Source: Acridotheres tristis (lineage: Eukaryota; Chordata; Aves; Passeriformes; Sturnidae). From it: a DNA stretch of 64,000 nt. Of the stretch, positions 12,201-25,100 are shown one piece after another. The DNA lies in NCBI GenBank assembly GCA_037013685.1, contig CM072889.1:17121976-17185975 (forward strand), written 5' to 3'. The translations under genes and the position numbers were made by a program. The notes under the pieces are model-generated. The model was given only the letters and a program-made list of their open reading frames with translations. It was not told the DNA's origin and made no database searches. Numbering within the stretch: position 1 is the first letter of the stretch; every line of letters starts with the position of its first letter.

Positions 12201-14831
12201 TTGCTTGGGTCCCTTGTAGGTTCAGCTTTGTTAGTCCCTGAAAGCTGCTCTATCCCTATTCCAGGCCTCATTCCTCACTGCTGTCTGGTGTGAGACAAGG
12301 CAATACTGAAATACCTGTCCACTGTCATATATGAGATGTCTGGAGAAGAAATCACACAGCAATTGCACTGTTGAAATGACTTGATTACTGCCCTGAGAAG
12401 TTTGAGGCTAAAATTCAAATAAATAAGGAGCACAGGAGATAGAACAGGAAAAGATTTCTTTTGCTTTTTTTATTTCTGAGTCTGTAGCTGGTTAAGCAAA
12501 AGAATGAGGTTCTAAAGAGGGACTATAAATAGATTATAACAATTATTATTACTTGAACATGGCCTTTAGCTGCTTCTACCTGCCAAAAATACCATTTCTT
12601 TTAACTCATTTCTGTATCACTCCGTACTCCCAAATATATTTTTCCTTCCTTAGAAAAATATCTCACAATAATAGGGAGACCTTTTCACAGATCCTGCAAA
12701 GTTAATTGAGGCAAGGTAAGTACCAGAGGTAATTGAAGCAAAGAAAGCTCAGCACCAAGGTGAAGTCATCTCCACTTAGGGTTCATATTTAGTAGGCATT
12801 CAACCTAACAACACTGCTAAAGGGAATAAAATTTGGTGTGTCAGGTTTAATGACACAGAAAGTGGAGAGAGGGGATTAAAATGCAGCCCAGGTGCATGGT
12901 CTGAGGGAGTTTATGAGCCCTGGGTTTTATTATTCATATTCACCTATAGGATCAGATGCTGCATATTATAATGCAATGTTCAGGTGGTCAGAGCAAGGTT
13001 GTGGCACCCTGTGTAAACCTGGCAATGTAAAATATTCAGTCTCCATGAGGAAAGTCTTGATACACATTGTCTAAAGTTTTCATGAGAAACAACATTGAGC
13101 AAAACAAAAAAAAAAGCAAACAAAAAAAACCAAACAAAAACCAAATAAACCCAAGCTTCTCACTGTCTTTACAGACTGATTTGTTTTTTTTTCTTCTAAT
13201 TCTTTAGATTTGTCTGAATATCTAAATCTGGCATAGTCAACTCACTCTGCATCCATTTAAAAACCCACAAATTGTTCCTATTCTTATTCACGTTGTTCCC
13301 TTTCCTCTCTGCTTCCAGTGTGACACAAGTGGTCATCTCATCTTTCCCCTCTCCATGTTACAAATTCGTTGTTATTAGTAGGTTTGTTTTCTATAGATCT
13401 CTACCCATGTTTTGCAACCCAAATGTCTGTACTTTAGGCGTAGCATACTGCATTTAATTAAAGAAAAATTAATCTGGGCCATCTTGAAATTGCTGTGTTT
13501 TCAGAGTCTATTAAAAGTCCTTAACTTATTCTAGTTTTAATATCTTTAGCTTTCTGATTAAATAGTAAAGAAAGGACTGTCTGTTCTCATTTACTGAAAT
13601 GATAGACTACAGATTACTAAAAGCAAAGAACGCCAAATTTCATCTTCATTATTTTGCACTGTTGAGGGCTGTAAAAATTTTCTCTGTAGCAAAGATATAA
13701 ACCTCTTGCCATTAGAATTTTTGGTCTTTTGCACCAGAGTAAACACCATAAACTCAGCATCTCAATGTAGGAAATTCCTAAATAAATACATCATAAGATA
13801 TAAACCAGATTAACCATCATAGATTAATAAGCAAAATCTGAATAAAAGATCAAGAAAAAACAAACTGCAGGAGATATGGTTTTTAACTGTTGCTAATGGA
13901 GGAAAATTATTAAGCACATATGCAAGTGAAAACACTCTGAGGTCGGGATCTACACTACTCATCCCCAGTTTGCATTAAACTTTGAGAGAATGAAGCATTT
14001 TGATGCTGCACTAAAGCCTAACTGCTCTATAAAATTATTAGAAGCATGTCTGTATTGTAATTATTAATTATTTACTATACTGCTACTGATCAGCGTGGTG
14101 TCACAAATCTTATTTGTGATCATGAAAATGTGTGTACAAGTAATATTTAGATATATACTTAGGCTGAATCTAAAGTGAAAAAGCCTTAACTAATTAATTA
14201 ATAATTAAATAATAACCATCCACTGATTATTAAAACATCGGTTTTCAAATTGCAGCAAAGAAACAGGGCAGAGCTGCTTGGTAAAACCCAAATATGCAAG
14301 TGGGGCACTTTTCCTCATTTTCATATTTGTCCTAGTTATGAAGATGCACTAAACTTCAACATATTCAAAATGCCCTGACTTCTCTCTTTATTTTTCTGTT
14401 CTGCCATCTGCATAAAACTCAGAAGGAAAATCAGCTGGTGTTTCTCATCTCCAACCAGCATTCCAGTGCTCAGCTTCTCAAAATCCCACCCGTGTGATTC
14501 AAACCCATGGCAGAGCAGCATTTACCCATCCCATCCATTCCTCATTATTACAGCATTTTTCTTCAGTTCATAACGTGATCACTCAGCTCCATTCCCTTTC
14601 ACAGGTGAAGTGCTGTTATTTTCTAGTAAAATACAATATCTTGCTTTTAACTGTTACCTTTTACAATGAAAACAGACCTTATTAAAAAAATCCACAACAG
14701 AAGACCCTAACGCTGCTGAAATGAAATAAAAGTAGATTCTCTGAAACAATAGCAAAAATTAAGTACTGAATTAATGACATTTCTGTCTAGAATCCAGCTT
14801 CAGTAGCCTGGCAGAGACATCAAGGAATGGC
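3258..14831. other. Unique AT-rich non-coding stretch
   Basis: No supported gene, RNA gene or recognisable transposon was found here apart from the weak exon candidate at 9951-10008. Open frames are short and scattered on both strands with no codon structure. The stretch holds homopolymer runs (for example T at 7058-7074 and A at 9807-9822) and an A-rich block near 13100-13150. Confidence 0.6.
9951..10008 (-). CDS. Weak candidate internal exon, unidentified gene
   Basis: On the minus strand a good acceptor (CTATTCTATCCCATTTTTGCAG) precedes 58 bases that end at a good AAG/GTGAGTTTT donor. One open frame needs two bases from an upstream exon and ends in phase 0; it gives a hydrophobic, Cys/Leu-rich peptide (DILCHYLALRDLCFVFFLK). 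A second frame is also open. The entry phase fits the end of the candidate at 50165-50277, which would imply an intron of about 40 kb. The splice sites are among the better ones in the window, but the short length makes chance plausible. Confidence 0.25.
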
Positions 14832-14835
14832 AGGG

Positions 14836-15099
14836 AGGAAAGGAAAGGAAAGGAAAGGAAAGGAAAGGAAAGGAAAGGAAAGGAAAGGAAAGGAAAGGAA
14901 AGGAAAGGAAAGGAAAGGAAAGGAAAGGAAAGGAAAGGAAAGGAAAGGAAAGGAAAGGAAAGGAAAGGAAAGGAAAGGAAAGGAAAGGAAAGGAAAGGAA
15001 AGGAAAGGAAAGGAAAGGAAAGGAAAGGAAAGGAAAGGAAAGGAAAGGAAAGGAAAGGAAAGGAAAGGAAAGGAAAGGAAAGGAAAGGAAAGGAAAGGA
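14836..15099. repeat. (GGAAA)n pentanucleotide microsatellite
   Basis: About 53 nearly perfect tandem copies of ggaaa occupy 264 bases with no pyrimidine interruption on the plus strand. A single c at 15100 separates it from the following hexamer array. The strand asymmetry makes it a candidate for triplex (H-DNA) formation and replication-slippage instability. Long lysine/arginine- or serine/phenylalanine-rich frames across it are artefacts. Confidence 0.98.
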
Positions 15100-15100
15100 C

Positions 15101-15108
15101 GAAGAGAG

Positions 15109-15168
<60 letters not shown>

Positions 15169-15301
15169 GAAAGAGAAAGAGAAAGAGAAAGAGAAAGAGA
15201 AAGAGAAAGAGAAAGAGAAAGAGAAAGAGAAAGAGAAAGAGAAAGAGAAAGAGAAAGAGAAAGAGAAAGAGAAAGAGAAAGAGAGAAAGAGAAAGAGAGA
15301 A
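15101..15301. repeat. (GAGAAA)n hexanucleotide microsatellite
   Basis: About 200 bases of pure purine are built mainly from gagaaa/gaaaga hexamers, with a few imperfect units at both ends and near 15140. It directly follows the pentamer array, so the two form a composite homopurine tract. The different unit suggests a separate expansion or a unit switch inside one purine-rich seed. Confidence 0.97.
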
Positions 15302-15830
15302 TTGTGTGTGGGGAGAAAGAGTGTGGAGACACAGGAAATGGCAGGGAAGGCTGGGGCTGATGTAGCTCTGGGTTTCTGTACATTATGGACACCCAGGAGT
15401 TCCCCCTTCCTTTGGGACACCTCCTCAGCAATGTGCCATGGAACAGGGCTCTGGCCATGTCTGATCCCCAAATGAGTGACAGCCACCCTGCAGGCAGGCC
15501 TGAGGCACAGCAGTGACATCTGAGGGTTACAAAGGATTGCCCAGTAGCAGGGAAAGGATAACAACTGTCAAGGGGTTTTTTGGTGTTGTTTTTGTGTAAA
15601 AGAAGTCATTACACAAAAGTCCTTTTCCCCTTCAGTAAGTTCTGCACCAGGCAGAGCCTGCCTTGCTTTTAAATAAGTTCTTTTCTGGCTTTGATCAAAG
15701 GAAAAAGAAAACTGACAGAGCAAATTGGCAGAGAGCTGGCAGAATTATTGATAAGATGAACAGTTTCTTTAAGACAGCCCAGTGTGGTTCCATCATTTTA
15801 TAGATTCTTACACATAAATAATTACAGTTT

Positions 15831-16195
15831 TCACAGAATCACAGAATTGTTAGGGTTGGAAGGGGGGCTCTGGAGATCACCCAGCCCAAGGCAGGGTCAC
15901 CTGGAGCAGGTGACACAGGAAGGTGTCCCAAAGGTGACACACCTTGTCCCACACAGGTGTGTTTGGGATGTCTCCAGAGGGAGACTCCACACCCTCCCAG
16001 GGCTCTGCCACCATCATGGAAAGAAGCTCTTCCTCGTTCTGAGGTGGAACTTGTGTTTTAGTTTCTGGCCATTTCTCCTTGTCCTGTCCCCGGGCTTCAC
16101 CCTCTGACACCTCTTGGAGACATTTGTGGGGATTGATGAAATCACTTCTCATTCTTGTCCAGGCCCAGCTCTCACCAAAGGGTGACCCTGAGCCA
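15831..16195 (-). mobile_element. CR1 LINE fragment (3' end, inverted)
   Basis: The plus strand begins tcacagaatcacagaatt, the complement of two ATTCTGTG octamers that end CR1 elements, and continues gttagggttggaagg. Downstream, segments resemble the inverted CR1 3' untranslated and terminal ORF2 region, including the stretch near 16010-16090 on rapid-decay protein residues and the ctccacaccctcccag motif. The element is 5' truncated, which is normal for CR1. An open frame of 112 codons inside it on the minus strand is a repeat artefact. Confidence 0.85.
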
Positions 16196-19100
16196 CCAGC
16201 ATACAGAAAGTACATCTACCAGAGGAGAGGGAGTTCTAAAAACATCTAAATTAAGCTAATAAAATTATTCAGATAAGAGTAGAAATGTCTTTCACACCCT
16301 TTACTATATTCTTTTCTTCCCAATTGTAATAAATGTAATAAGAGAGAGAACAAAGAATGACAGAATCTTCCATGTTTCATTATCATATCAAATGTTTTAC
16401 CATAGCCACTGGCAAGATCATTTTATGAAGAACAAGTCCTGGAACCATTCTATTTTCTTCACAATTACTGGAGTAATGAATGGCACAGCACAGTTCTAAA
16501 TCAGAGTGATCTGTGGTGTGGAGACAGCAGAATCCTCACGGGCTGAGCACAGCAGAGTGAAATAATTCTTTTCCAAGCATCTCTCATGACAAAGGAATGG
16601 TTACCTGTGAGCACCAGGATGCCAAAGCTGGCCAGGGTTGTTCAGTGTTTAATCCACTTTGGGGCAGACTGCAGCAGATGCAGACAGAAGTCCCTCTTCC
16701 CTTAACAAGCATTCCCTGGGAGCATCTGTCAGAGCAGGAAAACAAGTGGATATTCACTAAGATTTATAGTCAGCAGTCAGATAACACCCAACAGGAAATA
16801 ATCACTTATGCAGTGCAACAGCTGAGCAGGGAATTATGAGGGGCTGCATAATTGACCAGCAGCAATATCCAAAATAACTCAGGAAAAGATTCCTTTGGGC
16901 TGGGGCAGCAGGGCAGGACTCAGCCCCACAGCAGCAGGAAGGGCTTATCTCACACCCAGCTCTGCAGGATGGACTGGGGATCTGGTTAGCCACTACTGGA
17001 GGCAGAATATCAAACATTTATCTGCACCTGTTTGCTTCCTAATGAGGGGCTAATTCAATTTTCCAGCCATGGGAGAATGTGGCAGTGAGAAGGGGATGAG
17101 CAGAGGGTCCCTGGGCTGGGGATGTCACTGTGATAAAAGCTGCTCCCCTAACAGGATTAGGGTTTGGACACTTCCCAGTGCATTGGCAGACTTTGAATGA
17201 TGCCCTATATATTCATTTAAACATAAATTTCAAGTTCAGGCCTCCCTTTCAAAGGGCTAAGGTGGACTGACTTAGTCCCAGCAGAGGATATGAAAGCATT
17301 GTTTGCTATTTCCATAATGTCCTTGTGGTTTGTGCCTTTTCTGTTTGAATCTCAACATGTGACTGGTTCAGATAAGCAAAATTTCCTCCCTCTTTGGGGT
17401 GATAACCACAACCCTGAAAGTTAAGCTACAAAACACTTTGCTTCCCAGTCTAATGCAGGGCTGCTGCAAGATTTCATTATCTGAAAATGATGAAACTTGA
17501 CTAAGAGGACAAGTTTCAGCTGCTGAAATAAATTCAGCTTCATCTAAGCCCTAGTGATTTTTTTTTTTTTTTTTAAAAGCAAGCTGTATTGGACATGTTT
17601 CCTACCTGAAAATGAAAGCCAAGAATATAACAACTGAAAAAATGTGAACTTTTATTAAGAGAGAAACCCTTCAAAATTGTGTGCTAACTTTGGGAAGGAG
17701 TTCATACCTTCCTTCATCTGCTATCAGCCCACGGCTGCGACCTGACATTACACTTGTAAGAAACAATAATCATAAAAGATGTTATTCACAATGAAGCTGA
17801 ATGTGAAATGACATTTAATGACATCTGTTTAATAACTTTTAAGTTTTTAGGTAGCACTAAATGCTACCAGATGATTGCCACGTTGTATTCTTGCATTTTA
17901 ATTTTGTATCAAATAGTTTATGCTTTCATTGGTGACAAATGCTTCACAACAGAAACCATAACTGCACTTGTGAATGTCATGGAAACTATAAATGAATTAA
18001 AAATTTTGTCTAAGGATGTAGAATAAAAAAATCAGTTTTTTATATATTTCAATATCAGTATTAAGAACAGAAGATGTCTCAGCTAATAAATCTGAAGTTT
18101 TACAGGAACAGATTTTCAAGAACTGCTGCACTGTGCTTCAGAATCAAGTTTTTCAATAACCACAGCAGTTTCTGCTTTGAAATCATCAAAGGCTCTTGAA
18201 AATCAGAGACAGAACAATGAAAAAAGTATTCACAAGTTTTTCACTCTGCTTTAAAAAGTAAAGAGGAAGGAGGCATTTCTCTACCATACATTTTGCTGGA
18301 TTATTTATCCATTTTTGATCTTTCTATAATTTATTTATTTATGAGTCCATGTTCATTCTGCTCTGTACTGGACACTGCTACAGGGTACAGAACTTCCTTT
18401 ATCAGATATAACCAAAATCCAAATCCATGTTTCATATGAATTTATTTCTTATTGAATAGGACCAAAGATTACTTTAACTGTTTGAACTCTTAATTAGTAA
18501 CAAGACTGCATGTTGTGTTACTGCCATGTATTTAGAGAAGAAAGTAAATGCATTTACCTACATTTAGTTGTTTTGGATTGATTTCTTTTAGGTTAATTCC
18601 AGTTTACTTTTGCTGTGGCCAGAGTAATTGCCAGCCATCTCCTCATACAGAGTAAATTCAGAGGAATGAAGTTTTGGTTTTTTTTCCTTGGCAATAATCC
18701 AGCTCAGAAGTGCAGGCATCTGCTGAGCCATTTTAAATTTGCTATTGAAACCAGTTACTACACCTATACATGTTCAAGTATCCACTCTCTTGTAATTTAA
18801 TCAATCTATTCAGTTGTTTCCTGAGGAAACCAATACTTCCTGAGAACATGTTTTCAGCATAGAGGATGCTGAATTTTGAGAAATTTAATTCTGACTGAAA
18901 ATTTCATACCATTTTACTTCTCAAGCCATTTTTGCCTCCTTTGGTCTAGAACTCCAAACAAACAAAATGATGGATGTAAAATTCTAGAACATGTTTCTGA
19001 CATTCCTATTTTCCCAGAAGAGAATATTATCCCTGCTGTACCACTTACCTGCTTTTTCACCATGAAGAATTGAACATTTTCTTGAATTAGGACTTCCTCC

Positions 19101-22100
19101 TCTTTCCATGATCCTTGGTTTACTTTGCTTCCAGATGGAAATTTCAGTTATCAGCTCTAACTGCTCAAAACACACACACAGGGAATCCTGAGCAAGGGAT
19201 AATTTTGGCAAAGGGGTGTGGGAAGAAATAGGAATAAAAAGAATTACAGTCTATTTCTAATGAACACGTAGAGTTACCTTTTAAATTCTTCCATTTTCCT
19301 TTTCCCAGGATTCCACTAGGGAAAATTCTGTAGGCACAAAAAGACCTGCCTGCATTTTTAAAAGATTCTTCTGCATTATCCTTAATATCAGCAGTATAAT
19401 TCATCCCCTTCCACTGGGAAATTGCTGTTCAGAAAGAGCTCACTTGTAACAGGATTTTATTCCTCTAGTTCATTGATTACCAGTGATTTTTTACTTGTGA
19501 CTCTTAAGACCATTTTGCATAAAGGATATAAAAATTGCCTTTCCACACTAAAGAGAAGTTGTTAATTTTGTCACCTTTTTTTTTTTTTTTCCTGAGGTTC
19601 TAACATAATTTTGAAAATCAGTGGAAAAAAATAATTAATGGTTGTAAGATAACCACTTATAACACTCGTGCTGTGCATTGCTGCCACCAACACCTGAGAA
19701 AGAGCCCAGAGGGGAAGAGTGTCCCAAAACACAGCACAGATCTTCATAGAAACACTCTGACCCAAAAAAATCCCATTCAGGTATTCAATACTTTTCTCAA
19801 TATTTTAAAAATAAGTCATTCTACAAAAACAGAAAAATATAAATTAGTTGAAAAGGTTGTATGAAAAATTTGCAGTCATATCAAGCGTGTGAAATCAAAG
19901 AAATGAGCAAATCTGCTTTGGATGCACTGTAAAAGTGATACAGCACTCTTAAAAATATATTAAAATCTTATTAAATAGCTAAATCTGGAAACATCTTAGC
20001 AATCTTATATTGTCTTAGCATTGGAATTAGGATTCCCTATAAACTGCTTTGCAGAAAATGAGGCTTGAGTTGAAACACTACTATAAATATTTGAGGGCTT
20101 TTAGAATAGGAGGCTTTCCAGTCCAGGATGTCAGACTCTGCTCATCCAGATCCCTCAAATAAAGTAAATTTACTTTATTCTGTTTCAGCTTCTGCAAATA
20201 TAAAGTGAACTTGATAATACCTATGTATATAGCATCAAACCAATATATACATATCCAAGTGTCCAAAAATGAATATGGCCATTCCAAGCCATGACACTTA
20301 AATTGAATCTATTTGTAAATTGCTGTAAAATGCACATTATTTGAGAAGTATTTACTGTGTTGAGTGATTAAATATTAATGTGAACATGGTATATATATAA
20401 AATCTTAATAAATATCTAAACTTAATAATATCTGCAATGATATGCTTTGTATGGTAAAGCTTAGACTGCAAATGGACCTACCTTTCCAAATTCTGCTTTC
20501 CCAACTCTTCTGCATTTTTAACATTCATAACTTCAATATTTTTTTTCCTAGAAATAACTGTTTTTAGTGTTTGTTCTGTTCCTTTTTTTTTTTTTGGTTT
20601 TCTCTTTTTAAGCACCTGCACACAAGACAGAACAGAAAAAATCTGGCAGTGCCTGCGTGAGGGCCCTTCAGGAGAGAACTATTGTGGTGCTGAATATATG
20701 TTTTGTGTCTTTTTAATGGTATTCTAAAAGTTCTCTGGATTAAGCACCATCAAAGTTAACAGCCTCTTTTTATAAGACTTTATCTTTTTCATTTTAGGAT
20801 GTTATTAGAATAATAAACTCGGTGCCTGGTGGGCTGAAAGCAGGCTGCCATTTAACATATTTAATGACCATCTGGAGATTTTTTTTTTTCAGTTCAAAGC
20901 TTTATTTTGTATTTTCTCTTAAGCACTTCTTACATTTTTTTTTTAGAGAAAAAGAAAAATCTCATTTTTCCTTTCCAGTTTGGAAGCTCTAGAGGTGCTG
21001 AACAGAAAGGCCTTGTCTCTACTTTTTATCATTTCTTGTTTCTTGTCCTTTGGTGATTTTCAGTTGGGTTATTATTATTTGCCAGGTCATGCTCCTTCAT
21101 GCTCAGGGTAACTCAGGCTGGGCACACCAAGCATCACCACAAAGCTTAGCTGGTAAAGAAATGTTTGTGTTAATCACATGGAGGTGCTGTGTGTTTCAGT
21201 CAGATCCTTTCTAGCTGTGAAATATAAAGAAGTCCTCAGACATGGCCTGGCTTTGATCCTCTCTATTAACAGCTTGTCTGCCCTGCAAATATTAACTGAC
21301 AATAATGGAATTATTTTCTTCTGCAGAGAAACACAGATGGAGGAGAAGGACAACATGGTTGTCCCATTGCAGCTGCACTGGGGACTGGCATCAGCTCAGA
21401 AAACACTGCCCTGTTCCTTACTGGCTGGCCTAAATGTTGTTTTCATTAATAAAAAATTCAAACTAGATATTATCATGTACATTACCTGGAAATCAATGGT
21501 TAATGGCCTTAAATTAGCAGTGCTATGTTGTTAATAATTTTTTTAGAATTTTGTGCTATGCTGTTGTAAAGTGTGAACTGCATAGCCTGGTAATGTTTAA
21601 AAGTAGAAAATACAATAATAAATGGTGCTGAATATGTGCAAAAAAAAAAGCTAAAATAGGACTGGAAAGACGTTTTTCGTTAAGTTTTCTATAAATTTCT
21701 CATTTCACTGTATATGCTTGGCATGCAATATAAAACATATTCAAAAGAAAATTTTTGGCAAACTCTCCTAGATAGATTTCAACATTTTGATTTCTGTTTA
21801 CCTGGTTATTCTTTATTGCATTTTGGGGGCAATTACAATAACAGGCATCCTTCTGAGGACACCTGCCAGGAAGGAAAGCACATCTGTGTGCCTTAATGGG
21901 TGGGAATTTAGCACCATTTCTACATTGACATACAGCATTTCAGTTAAGCAAGAGCCAGGGAGATAGAAACATAAACATCTTGGGAGCAATGCTGTTAGGA
22001 TAAAACAAACAAACAAACAAACATATTCAATGTAATCTGGGGCTAAAGTGACACATAAATGACAGAGTGGAATGTCCCAAACAGCTTCCCAGAGATCTGA

Positions 22101-25100
22101 ACGACAGCATTTGACACCCAGCCACCACATGAATAAAAGATTAAATGCATTTGTACAATTGCTTGTGCAGTCAGGAGTGCAGCTTTCTTTTGGAAGAGAC
22201 AAAGCACTTGCTGAGTTATTCTTGGCAATATGATGAAGTTAACTCAAGCAGGTGTGGGTGTTCCTATAGCTTATCTCAACTGGTATATCCCTGCATCACC
22301 TTTGCTTCCAGGAACAAATCTATTGGAGTCACCAACTAAATTATTTATAGCGTTTCATTGTTACTGTTTATTATCTACAGGAACACATTTCAGTTCACAT
22401 TTCAAATCTGAAATGCAAGGAGAAGTGATTCAGGTTCTTAAACGTGAATGAAAGGATTGTTTGGGAAGGTTCACAGATGGAATTTCTCTGCTCATGCTGA
22501 GAAGGACGACAGCAACTGAGCTCTTTCAGAGGCATCAACATCTTCCCTAATTCTGGCTGAATGTTATCTATTGCTCTCATACAAATATTTGAATAATGTC
22601 TAAAGAAACAGAGTTTACAAACTGAAAAGAAAGAATCCAAATATATTATTGTGTTTTATCTTTCCTCCTGAAGCCGTGTCCTCTGTGCTGCATTTAATGA
22701 AATTCAGAGTGGGTCTCCAAACCTTCTTCCTAACCATGACAGCCCCAGCTCCAGCAGCATCAGGACATCTTTATTTCCACATGGTGTCCTGGAGAGGGAC
22801 ATCTCAGGCTGCTCCTTCCTACAGGACCAGCACAAGACCTAAAGTGTCAGAAGAGGTCGGTGCAGAAGGGCAGAGCATGTCCTGAGCAAGAGCAAAAATA
22901 CTCAACACCCTACCAAAATCACCAGTGCTTAAACCAATGCAGAACCTGCCTCTCTCTCAAATTGCAAACAGGACAAAGTTCAATAGCCCAGAGTCCAGTG
23001 ATTATTCATTTTTCTATCCACTCTTGGGAAATTACTGCAAAACTATAAATGGGAGTTGTTCGATACTAAAAGGCAAACTCTCAGAATCTGAAAACATAAA
23101 ACAGTTTTGCTAAAGCAAGGCCAGAATTTCAGAGTAAAAATCCACAATTTGGACGCAGAGTGAAATGTAACCTGGCATCCTCCTGCTCTGCAGAGCACAG
23201 GGACTGATGAGCTGCTTGTGCTGTGGCCAGTGAAGGAAACTCCGAGCACAGGAGGATTTTCTGGGCTGCCTTTGGCTGAGGCTGACTCTGCAGCCCAGCT
23301 GAAATCATTTACGTCCAGTGAAGCCCTTGGCTGGGAGCTGATCAAAGTGGAGCATCCTCAAAAGCAAGTCCTTGGATTCTACAGGACCTAATTGTGGTTG
23401 ACATGTGGACTAAAGGCAGCCTCTGAAAGGAAAAAATAAGATTCAATTAGTGTAATTTATTTCACATTTTTATATTTCTGAGTCTTCGTCTTTCATCCCT
23501 GTAACACTAAGTTTTTACCCAAAAAAAAAAAAAAAAGAAAAAGAAAAATCTTATCATGTCTAAAGATAAATGCAAGCTGCATTTCAAACAGAATAGGCAT
23601 AACTTTTTTCTCTCAAGATTTTTGGTCTTCCAAAGTTTTATTCCTTTTCTTCTGGAGTTACAATGAAACAAAAACCACTGCATGTTCCTCTTGAGCTCTA
23701 TGAGTGTGCCTGGATGATTCAGGCTCTTTCACTTCTTTCAATTTTCCATCTTCCTCTTCAGAAATGCTCCTCAGCTGTGCTCCCACAAAGAGGAATCCCC
23801 AGCTGCATCCTTTCTTTTTGCTTCTCCCACTCTCACTTTTAACAAATGTGATTTATGAACAAATTAATGTAAATCCTCTGTCCCAGGCTTAAATGTTCTT
23901 TTCACAAAAATGGAATAACACCTTTTGTATTTTTAAAAACAAATAATGGAAATAAAACTCGGAACTGAAATTCTTTCCAGGGTACAAATTCAACCTGAAG
24001 TAAAAAAAAAAAATATTAAAAATTGGAGCTTGGGCTGAAATATTCCATATATATAATTGCACTAAGAACATATCTAATTATGGTTATTTTACCAACTGCC
24101 TTTTTAGCTGAAGCTGTGAGCCTGAGCTGCAGAAGATGCCTGCACAGCAAGGTGAAAGCAAAGGCACAAGTGAGAACACAACATGCAATCCAAACCCCCC
24201 TGCCCACCGAGCAGCCTTGTTACACCCACAGGAGGTGACTGTCAAAAACCCACCAGGGTCACACCCATTAATCATTTTATTGGGCTGATAAGCAGGCAGC
24301 TTGCTGACTTAATTATATGTAACAGCACCCTTAAAATTCCTGCACTTGCATAGATGTTGGCAACACCACAGATTTGTATTTGGGCATTCTTGTTACTCCA
24401 GCGACTTCCAAGCAGAAACATTAATTACACTCCCATAATTATTGTAGTGACAATTAATCTGAAATTCTGTGCTGAACAAGGAATGTTTACTTTTTTTTTT
24501 ATCCAAATTGACATATTTGGTTTATTCCCTCAGTCACAGATGTACAGCCACCCCTTCGTCAATCTGGACTAACTGCATTATGTTAATTAGAAAAGAAACT
24601 TTAATTTCTTTCCCCTGTGTGCCCAAAGGAATCAAGGGGACATGGTTGCTAAGACACATTCCTGAAAAAAAAAAAAAGATTTCTACATATTCACATCCAG
24701 CAAATGCTGATTATATACTGAAAACAAACTTCTGTTAACAGAAAGCAGTGAACTAAATTTTAATGATTAAAGGTTATTGTGTAAAGCTGGAAGAATTTAA
24801 TAAGTCAGAATTTAAGTTGTGATTAAAACCAGTAGGCTTGGCCATTAAGCTTGGCAGCTGAGGCTGAAATGTGTGCTGCAGTAAAAGAAATTAGGGACAA
24901 ATACTCAAAATTGGTTATTATTTTCCTAATTATTTTTACCACCTCCTACTATTCTTTTTAACTACTAAAAACTTATAAAATCTACAAACCTTAATTGTTC
25001 TATTCCACTGCATATAGCACACACAAGAGACAATTTCCTAAGGTAAATATTTACTTGTCTGTAAATTGCTTAAATTTTGATGAATCTTATATGTGTAATT

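Noticed and set aside
14800..15564. 254-codon Phe/Ser/Leu-rich and 177-codon Lys/Arg/Glu-rich frames
   Set aside because: They are translations of the GGAAA and GAGAAA microsatellites.
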